Shown here: positions 47,015 through 55,500 of the stretch, in pieces | Numbering within the stretch: position 1 is the stretch's first letter | Layout: each line of letters opens with the position of its first letter | Assembly: GCF_040703125.1 (NCBI RefSeq) | Contig: NZ_CP160035.1 | Location: forward strand, 1,984,001 to 2,048,000 | DNA: 64,000 nt | Reading direction: 5' to 3' | Source: Flavobacterium ovatum | GTDB taxonomy: Bacteria; Bacteroidota; Bacteroidia; Flavobacteriales; Flavobacteriaceae | The notes under the pieces: model-generated | What the model was told of the DNA's origin: nothing | Database searches by the model: none | The model's input: only the letters and a program-made list of their open reading frames with translations | Made by a program: the position numbers and the translations under genes

Positions 47015-47446
47015 ATGACTCAAGTTAAAGAAAACAACACGGTTAAAGTACATTACACAGGAAAACTAGCAGACGGGCAAGTATTTGATACTTCGGAAGG
47101 GAAAGATCCTATTGCATTTACTTTGGGACAAGGAAGTTTGATTCCTGGTTTTGAAAAAGGCCTTATTGATATGAAAGTAAATGAGAAAAAAACTATAAAT
47201 ATTGCAAAAGAGGACGCTTACGGTGTACCACGTGAAGATTTGATTATTGAAGTTCCTAAAAGTGAATTACCTCCAGATATGACTCCTGAAGTTGGAATGG
47301 GATTAGTTTCTAGAACTCCAGAAGGTCAAGAGATGAACCTATTGGTGATTGATGTTAAACCAGAATCCGTAGTTCTTGACGGAAATCATCCGCTAGCGGG
47401 TAAAGATCTTATTTTTGATCTTGAAGTAGTTGAGATTACTGCATAA
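47015..47446 (+). CDS. FKBP-type peptidyl-prolyl cis-trans isomerase (SlyD-like)
   Basis: The 143-residue protein has the FKBP domain split by an insert-in-flap layout as in SlyD: VKVHYTGKLADGQVFDTSEGKDPIAF (about 10-35), GQGSLIPGFEKGLIDMKVNEKK, then the insert (EDAYGVPREDLIIEVPKSELP) and the closing NHPLAGKDLIFDLEVVEI. The C-terminal metal-binding histidine tail of E. coli SlyD is missing. It is a cytoplasmic chaperone or proline isomerase. It is a single gene with a strong terminator 18 bp after the stop. Confidence 0.92.
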   Translation: MTQVKENNTVKVHYTGKLADGQVFDTSEGKDPIAFTLGQGSLIPGFEKGLIDMKVNEKKTINIAKEDAYGVPREDLIIEVPKSELPPDMTPEVGMGLVSRTPEGQEMNLLVIDVKPESVVLDGNHPLAGKDLIFDLEVVEITA

Positions 47447-47464
47447 ACATAAAAAATTTATGAT

Positions 47465-47504
47465 AAAGCCTGATAGATATTCTTATTCTGTCAGGCTTTT
47501 TTTT
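47465..47504 (+). terminator. Intrinsic terminator of the FKBP gene
   Basis: AAAGCCTGA pairs with TCAGGCTTT across a 17-base loop, followed by eight T in all. Confidence 0.88.
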
Positions 47505-47540
47505 GTTTAAGGACTTCAGGCAATCATTAGGAAGGTTCTA

Positions 47541-48038
47541 TTACTTAATTTCTCTGCCTACAAACCGTCCTTTTCCTAACAAATACGCAATTGCTTTTTG
47601 TACATTATTATCTACGCTTGATTCCGTTTTTAAGTTAAAAATATAAAGGATAATCTCCTGCTGTAAAGAAGGACGTAAATTTTGAAACACTTTGAAGGCT
47701 ACTACATTTTCCCCTAAAGCGTGTGCCAATTTGGGATGAATAGAAAGGGTTCTAATTTCAGGATCGTAGGTAATGCTTATTTGAATTTGCTCCCCAATTC
47801 GTTTAGGCGAATTTTTTAGCATTTTGGCATTGATATACAAACGCCATTCGCCACTATATTTTACTAGATTTTGTAAATAGGGTACATCATTTACGGAGCC
47901 TTTTATCGGAATCGCTCCTTTGGATTTTCCTGAATTTTCAAAAAGAGTATTCAAAATACTTTCGGGAACAAAAACAAACGGATTGATGCCAATAATTTCA
48001 ATTTTAGCCCAAAAAGTATCGATAGTTTCTGTAGACAT
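47541..48038 (-). CDS. YdeI/OmdA-family protein with DUF1905 domain
   Basis: The 165-residue soluble protein has a DUF1905-like N-terminal half (WAKIEIIGINPFVFVPESIL, KGAIPIKGSVNDVPYLQNLVKYSGEWRLYINAKML, about residues 10-75) and an OmdA/YdeI-like helical C-terminal half (HPKLAHALGENVVAFKVFQNLRPSLQQEIILYIFNLKT, about 102-139, ending GKGRFVGREIK). Relatives are linked to resistance to cationic peptides or bacteriocins, but the biochemical role is unclear. It is a single gene. Confidence 0.82.
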   Translation of the reverse strand: MSTETIDTFWAKIEIIGINPFVFVPESILNTLFENSGKSKGAIPIKGSVNDVPYLQNLVKYSGEWRLYINAKMLKNSPKRIGEQIQISITYDPEIRTLSIHPKLAHALGENVVAFKVFQNLRPSLQQEIILYIFNLKTESSVDNNVQKAIAYLLGKGRFVGREIK

Positions 48039-48102
48039 AAAAAGTTTTTTTCTATTGCTTAAATTAAGGTGTTTGAAAGAAAGATTGTTGAGGTTTCAGT
48101 AA

Positions 48103-48735
48103 CTACAATAATCCAATTACTTTCTCAATTATTGGCTCCATAATCAAATAGCCTTCCTTATTTGGATGTACACCATCTTCAGAAAATGGTGAACTCAAAC
48201 CTTTTTTATCATCCACCAAAGCAGAATAATAATCCACCAATAAAAGTTCATTTGCCAAAGCATAATCTTGAATCATTTGGTTGAGCGCAATAACCTTATC
48301 AGCGGGTTTTTCTTTGGGATTCCAATAAAAATGATTGGCAGGTAAAACGGAACAAAGAACTACTTGTATTTGGTTGACTTTTGCTAGTTCCACCATAGAG
48401 ATGAGGTTGTTCATAATCATTTCTAGGGTTGATGGCCCAGTATTTCCAGCAATGTCATTTCCTCCTGCCAGAATCACGACTGCTTTAGGTTTCAATTCAA
48501 TTACATCGGCTCTAAAACGAATAAGCATTTGTGGCGTCGTTTGACCGCTAATACCACGGTTGATATAATTTTTACCCTCAAAGAATTCTGGATGCAAATT
48601 TCCCCAAAACTCCGTTATGGAGTCCCCCATAAAAACGATGCGGTTTTCAATAGAATGTTTTTCATTGATGGAAGTATTTTTCTGTCGGTATTTATCTAGA
48701 TAAGGCCAGTCTTGGAGGATGGATGGTTCTTTCAT
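48103..48735 (-). CDS. SGNH/GDSL-family hydrolase
   Basis: The 210-residue enzyme carries all four SGNH blocks: the nucleophile in VFMGDSITEFWG (about residues 33-44), GISGQTTPQ (about 63-71), AGGND (about 90-94) and the catalytic DGVHPN (about 189-194). It lacks a signal peptide. It is related to platelet-activating-factor acetylhydrolase-like and GDSL esterases, which deacetylate sugars or lipids. The substrate is unknown. It lies 64 bp upstream of the YdeI-like gene on the same strand. Confidence 0.88.
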   Translation of the reverse strand: MKEPSILQDWPYLDKYRQKNTSINEKHSIENRIVFMGDSITEFWGNLHPEFFEGKNYINRGISGQTTPQMLIRFRADVIELKPKAVVILAGGNDIAGNTGPSTLEMIMNNLISMVELAKVNQIQVVLCSVLPANHFYWNPKEKPADKVIALNQMIQDYALANELLLVDYYSALVDDKKGLSSPFSEDGVHPNKEGYLIMEPIIEKVIGLL

Positions 48736-49544
48736 ATTAATTGTTAATCAAAGAAAAGTATGATAAAGGTGTGTTTTTATCTTTTTCTTCAAAGTTAAAA
48801 AAATGGATTGAGGAGTTCTAGTTAGGGTATTTTAATTTTAGGTAAAAATATAAATTGAAGGATGGTATTCACTGCTTAGCCCATGTAAATAAAGGTTTTT
48901 TTGTGATTTATTATTGTTTTGTTCTCTGTATGTCAGTTGGTTACAGTGTAGGTAATATGAAGTGCTAAATTTTAAATAGTAAGTTTTTTATTACAGTTTA
49001 AATATGAATTTGATGTAGTTTAAAGTTTTTTTTAACACTTTCGTCGAAAATATTGTAATTGTGTTAACACAAATAAAAGTTCTTGTCTAAATTAGACTTC
49101 TGTTTATTGATTGTCTGATAATTCGATAAGTGTTTTTTTATCCCCAAACAAAAAAATATTTAATTGTACTGATTTTCAGAGTTAAAAACAAAAAAAATCA
49201 AAATACCACACACTTTTTTATATTTCATAGAATTCCACTGTTACCCATATAGTATTCATTATTTTATTATCCCTTTAATTCAATAAGTATGAAAGCAATT
49301 CTACGCAATTCCGGGTTTTTGACTAGTCTATTTTTAATTTTTAATTTGTTTTTTACGCGAATAGTCTATTTCAATCAGTCTAATTCTACGCTAGATCTTA
49401 GACATATAGTAAGCTTCTTTATTACAAATCCAGGTGAAAATGTGATTTTATCATTTGTGAAATCGGCTCCTTCTTGAATGAAGGGAATCGGTTATAGATG
49501 GTTTATGAATTTGATTTGCATTTGTTAATTAAAATAAAAGAGAT
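48736..49544. other. Long AT-rich leader region before the giant fibre gene, with palindromes
   Basis: There is no well-supported gene. GTGTTAACAC (49061-49070) is a perfect palindrome, and GTCTAAATTAGAC (49086-49098) is near-palindromic 15 bases later; both are candidate operators. A 62-codon frame at 49289 is described separately. Confidence 0.5.
49289..49477 (+). CDS. Possible small hydrophobic protein before the giant gene (weak)
   Basis: A 62-codon frame from the ATG at 49289 codes for MKAILRNSGFLTSLFLIFNL, then a polar tail. The N-terminus looks like a signal or membrane segment. No family is recognised and no good promoter or terminator surrounds it. It may be chance in AT-rich DNA, but it lies co-directionally 68 bp before the giant gene and deserves a look. 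Confidence 0.22.
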   Translation: MKAILRNSGFLTSLFLIFNLFFTRIVYFNQSNSTLDLRHIVSFFITNPGENVILSFVKSAPS

Positions 49545-52500
49545 ATGAACAATAATTTTACTTTAAAAGAAAAATCATTACGTACAATTATATTTTACAT
49601 TGTATGTATTTTTGGGTTATTAGGTACAATACAAGAGGTCTATGCTCAAACCCCTCAAGCGATTCCATATCAAGGAGTTGCACGTAATGCTAGTGGCGAC
49701 ATACGCGCATTGCAACCTATAAGTTTGCGAGTTTCTATTCATACAGGTACATCAACGGGGGCTATTGTGTTTCAAGAAACACATAGTGTCACTACAACTA
49801 ATCTTGGTTTATTTAATATAAATATTGGTAAGGGTATACCAGTAACTGGAACTTTATTAGGTGTAAACTGGGGACTAGGCGCTAAGTATATACAAATAGA
49901 AATGGATCCAATGGGAGGTACTGCATATGTTGATATGGGGACGACTCAATTAAATAGTGTTCCGTATGCATTATATGCTGAAAATGCGAATATTGATATT
50001 TCAGTGAAGGTCGATAAAGTAGTTGGGAAAAGCTTAATTGCTGATACAGAAATCACACGTTTGGCAACTGTTACAAATTCAGATACCAATAAAGCTTACG
50101 TTGACGGTCAAGACGCTTTAAAAGTAGATAAGACTACAACGGTGAATGGTCAAGCGTTAAGTGGCAATGTTAATTTAGTAAAAGGAGATGTTGGATTAGC
50201 TAATGTTAATAATACAACTGATGCTAATAAGCCAGTATCAATAGCTCAGCAAAATGCTTTAGATCTAAAAGAAGACAAAATAAACAAATCAACTACTGTT
50301 GGATTAGGAACAAGTGATATTTTATATCCTACTCAAAATGCTGTTAAGACTTATGTTGATGCAAGTACCTCAGCCGTTTCTTCTGCTTTAGCTGCAGAAG
50401 TTTTGAGAGCTACAGCAGCAGAAGTAGTTCTTACCACAAATTTAGTAACCAACTCCACAGCAATTAGTAATGAATCTGCCGCTAGAAGTGCTGCTGATAC
50501 TGCTCTTCAAGGAAATATTGATTCAGAAGCTGCTGCAAGAGTGGCTGGAGATGCTACAAGTGCTACGGCTATTTTAGACGAAGCTGCTGCAAGAGTAGTT
50601 GGAGATGCTACAAACGCTACTGCTATTTTAGATGAAGCTGCTGCGAGAGCCGCTGCCGACACTGCAGAATCTGCCGCTAGAAGCGCTGCTGATACTGCTC
50701 TTCAAGGAAGTATTGATTCAGAAGCTGCTGCAAGAGTTGCTGGAGATGCTACAAATGCTAACGCTATTTTAGACGAAGCTGCTGCAAGAGTAGTTGGAGA
50801 TGCTACAAACGCTACTGCTATTTTAGACGAAGCTGCTGCGAGAGCCGCTGCCGACACTGCAGAATCTGCTGCAAGAGTGGCTGGAGATGCTACAAATGCT
50901 ACCGCTATTTTAGACGAATCTGCTGCAAGAGTAGTTGGAGATGCTACAAACGCTACTGCTATTTTAGATGAAGCTGCTGCGAGAGCCGCTGCTGACACTG
51001 CAGAAGCTGCTGCAAGAGTGGCTGGAGATGCTACAAACGCTACCGCTATTTTAGACGAAGCTGCTGCGAGAGCCGCTGCTGACACTGCAGAAGTTGCCGC
51101 TAGAAGCGCTGCTGACACTGCTCTTCAAGGAAATATTGATTCAGAAGCTGCTGCAAGAGTTGCTGGAGATGCTACAAATGCTACCGCTATTTTAGACGAA
51201 GCTGCTGCAAGAGTAGTTGGAGATGCTACAAACGCTACTGCTATTTTAGACGAAGCTGCTGCGAGAGCCGCTGCTGACACTGCAGAAGCTGCCGCTAGAA
51301 GCGCTGCTGATACAGCTCTTCAAGGAAATATTGATTCAGAAGCTGCTGCAAGAGTGGCTGGAGCTGCTACAAACGCTACCGCTATTTTAGACGAAGCTGC
51401 TGCGAGAGCCGCTGCTGACACTGCAGAATCTGCCGCTAGAAGCGCTGCTGATACTGCTCTTCAAGGAAATATTGATTCAGAATCTGCTGCAAGAGTTGCT
51501 GGAGATGCTACAAATGCTAACGCTATTTTAGACGAATCTGCTGCAAGAGTAGTTGGAGATGCTACAAATGCTAACGCTATTTTAGACGAAGCTGCTGCAA
51601 GAGTAGTTGGAGATGCTACAAACGCTACTGCTATTTTAGACGAAGCTGCTGCGAGAGCCGCTGCTGACACTGCAGAAGCTGCTGCTAGAAGCGCTGCTGA
51701 TACAGGTCTTCAAGGAAATATTGATTCAGAAGCTGCTGCAAGAGTTGCTGGAGATGATACAAACGCTACCGCTATTTTAGACGAAGCTGCTGCGAGAGCT
51801 GCTGCTGACACTGCAGAAGCTGCTGCTAGAAGCGCTGGTGATACAGTTCTTCAAGGAAATATTGATTCAGAAGCTGCTGCAAGAGTAGCTGGAGACGCTA
51901 CAAATGCTACCGCTATTTTAGACGAAGCTGCTGCGAGAGCCGCTGCTGACACGGCAGAATCTGCCGCTAGAAGCGCTGCTGATACTGCTCTTCAAGGAAA
52001 TATTGATTCAGAATCTGCTGCAAGAGTAGCTGGAGACGCTACAAATGCTACCGCTATTTTAGACGAAGCTGCTGCGAGAGCCGCTGCTGACACTGCAGAA
52101 GCTGCCGCTAGAAGCGCTGCTGATATTTCTCTTCAAGGAAATATTGATTCAGAAGCTGCTGCAAGAGTTGCTGGAGATGCTACAAACGCTACCGCTATTT
52201 TAGACGAAGCTGCTGCGAGAGCCGCTGCTGACACTGCTCTTCAAGGAAATATTGATTCAGAAGCTGCTGCAAGAGTAGCTGGAGACGCTACAAACGCTAC
52301 CGCTATTTTAGACGAGGCTGCCGCTAGAATTGCTGCTGATACTGCTCTTCAAGGAAATATTGATTCAGAATCTGCTGCAAGAGTGGCTGGAGATGCTACA
52401 AACGCTACCGCTATTTTAGACGAAGCTGCTGCGAGAGCCGCTGCTGACACTGCAGAATCTGCTGCTAGAAGCGCTGCTGATACAGCTCTTCAAGGAAATA

Positions 52501-55500
52501 TTGATTCAGAAGCTGCTGCAAGAGTTGCTGGAGATGCTACAAATGCTACGGCTATTTTAGACGAAGCTGCTGCAAGAGTAGTTGGAGATGCTACAAACGC
52601 TACTGCTATTTTAGATGAAGCTGCTGCGAGAGCCGCTGCCGACACTGCAGAATCTGCTGCAAGAGTTGCTGGAGACGCTACAAACGCTACCGCTATTTTA
52701 GACGAAGCTGCTGCGAGAGCCGCTGCTGACACTGCAGAATCTGCTGCTAGAAGCGCTGCTGATACTGCTCTTCAAGGAAATATTGATTCAGAAGCTGCTG
52801 CAAGAGTTGCTGGAGACGCTACAAACGCTACCGCTATTTTAGACGAAGCTGCTGCGAGAGCCGCTGCTGACACTGCAGAATCTGCCGCTAGAAGTGCTAC
52901 TGATACTGCTCTTCAAGGAAATATTGATTCAGAATCTGCTGCAAGAGTTGCTGGAGATGCTGCAAACGCTACTGCTATTTTAGATGAAGCTGCTGCGAGA
53001 GCCGCTGCCGACACTGCAGAATCTGCTGCAAGAGTTGCTGGAGACGCTACAAACGCTACCGCTATTTTAGACGAAGCTGCTGCAAGAGTAGTTGGAGATG
53101 CTACAAACGCTACTGCTATTTTAGACGAAGCTACTGCGAGAGCCGCTGCTGACACTGCAGAAGCTGCGGCTAGAAGCGCTGCTGATACAGGTCTTCAAGG
53201 AAATATTGATTCAGAAGCTGCTGCAAGAGTTGCTGGAGATGCTACAAACGCTACCGCTATTTTAGACGAAGCTGCTGCGAGAGCTGCTGCTGACACTGCA
53301 GAATCTGCTGCTAGAAGCGCTGCTGATACAGCTCTTCAAGGAAATATTGATTCAGAATCTGCTGCAAGAGTGGCTGGAGATGCTACAAATGCTACCGCTA
53401 TTTTAGACGAAGCTGCTGCGAGAGCCGCTGCTGACACTGCAGAAGTTGCCGCTAGAAGCACTGCTGATACAGGTCTTCAAGGAAATATTGATTCAGAAGC
53501 TGCTGCAAGAGTAGCTGGAGACGCTACAAATGCTACCGCTATTTTAGACGAAGCTGCTGCGAGAGCCGCTGCTGACACTGCAGAAGCTGCCTCTAGAAGC
53601 GCTGCTGATATTTCTCTTCAAGGAAATATTGATTCAGAAGCTGCTGCAAGAGTTGCTGGAGATGCTACAAACGCTACCGCTATTTTAGACGAAGCTGCTG
53701 CGAGAGCCGCTGCTGACACTGCAGAAGTTGCCGCTAGAAGCGCTGCTGACACTGCTCTTCAAGGAAATATTGATTCAGAAGCTGCTGCAAGAGTAGCTGG
53801 AGACGCTACAAACGCTACCGCTATTTTAGACGAGGCTGCCGCTAGAAGTGCTGCTGATACTGCTCTTCAAGGAAATATTGATTCAGAATCTGCTGCAAGA
53901 GTGGCTGGAGATGCTACAAACGCTACCGCTATTTTAGACGAAGCTGCTGCGAGAGCCGCTGCTGACACTGCAGAATCTGCTGCTAGAAGCGCTGCTGATA
54001 CTGCTCTTCAAGGAAATATTGATTCAGAAGCTGCTGCAAGAGTGGCTGGAGATGCTACAAATGCTAACGCTATTTTAGACGAAGCTGCTGCAAGAGTAGT
54101 TGGAGATGCTACAAACGCTACTGCTATTTTAGACGAAGCTGCTGCGAGAGCCGCTGCTGACACTGCAGAAGCTGCCGCTAGAAGTGCTGCTGATACTGCT
54201 CTTCAAGGAAATATTGATTCAGAAGCTGCTGCAAGAGTGGCTGGAGATGCTACAAACGCTACCGCTATTTTAGACGAAGCTGCTGCGAGAGCCGCAGCTG
54301 ACACTGCAGAAGTTGCCGCTAGAAGCGCTGCTGATACTGCTCTTCAAGGAAATATTGATTCAGAATCTGCTGCAAGAGTGGCTGGAGATGCTACAAACGC
54401 TACCGCTATTTTAGACGAAGCTGCTGCGAGAGCCGCTGCTGACACTGCAGAATCTGCTGCTAGAAGCGCTGCTGATACTGCTCTTCAAGGAAATATTGAT
54501 TCAGAAGCTGCTGCAAGAGTTGCTGGAGATGCTACAAATGCTACGGCTATTTTAGACGAAGCTGCTGCAAGAGTAGTTGGAGATGCTACAAACGCTACTG
54601 CTATTTTAGATGAAGCTGCTGCGAGAGCCGCTGCCGACACTGCAGAATCTGCTGCAAGAGTTGCTGGAGACGCTACAAATGCTACCGCTATTTTAGACGA
54701 AGCTGCTGTTAGAAGCGCTGCTGATACTGCTCTTCAAGGAAATATTGATTCAGAAGCTGCTGCAAGAGTTGCTGGAGATGCTACAAATGCTACCGCTATT
54801 TTAGACGAAGCTGCTGCGAGAGCCGCTGCTGACACTGCTCTTCAAGGAAATATTGATTCAGAATCTGCTGCAAGAGTTGCTGGAGATGCTACAAACGCTA
54901 CCGCTATTTTAGACGAAGCTGCTGCTAGAAGCGCTGGTGATACTGCTCTTCAAGGAAATATTGATTCAGAATCTGCTGCAAGAGTAGCTGGAGACGCTAC
55001 AAATGCTACCGCTATTTTAGACGAATCTGCCGCTAGAAGTGCTGCTGATACTGCTCTTCAAGGAAATATTGATTCAGAAGCTGCTGCGAGAGTTGCTGGA
55101 GATGCTACAAATGCTACTGCAATCGTAGCTGAAACAACAAGAGCTATAGCTGCAGAAGGAACACTTACTACAAATGTAGCTGCCAATGCATCTGCAATCG
55201 TAGCTGAAACAACAAGAGCTATAGCTGCAGAAGGAACACTTACTACAAACGTAGTAGCTAATACAACTGCAATTTCAGCAGAAACTTTAGCTAGAACAAC
55301 TGCAGATGGTCTTCAAAACACAGCAATTTCAGATAATGCTTCAGCAATTTCAGCAGAAGCTTCAAGAGCTATAGCTGCAGAAGGTGTACTTACAGATAAT
55401 TTAGCTGCTAAAGCTTCAACAACAGCATTAAATGATGGGCTTGCCTTGAAGGTAGACAAATCCATTACAGTAAACGGACAAGCATTAAACGGTAATGTTG

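Noticed and set aside
50702..53155. Minus-strand open frames across the repeat region (for example 50702-51118, 51461-51670, 52490-52732, 52913-53155), rich in A, S and V
   Set aside because: They are the antisense shadow of a GC-rich alanine repeat without stop codons, with no signals of their own.
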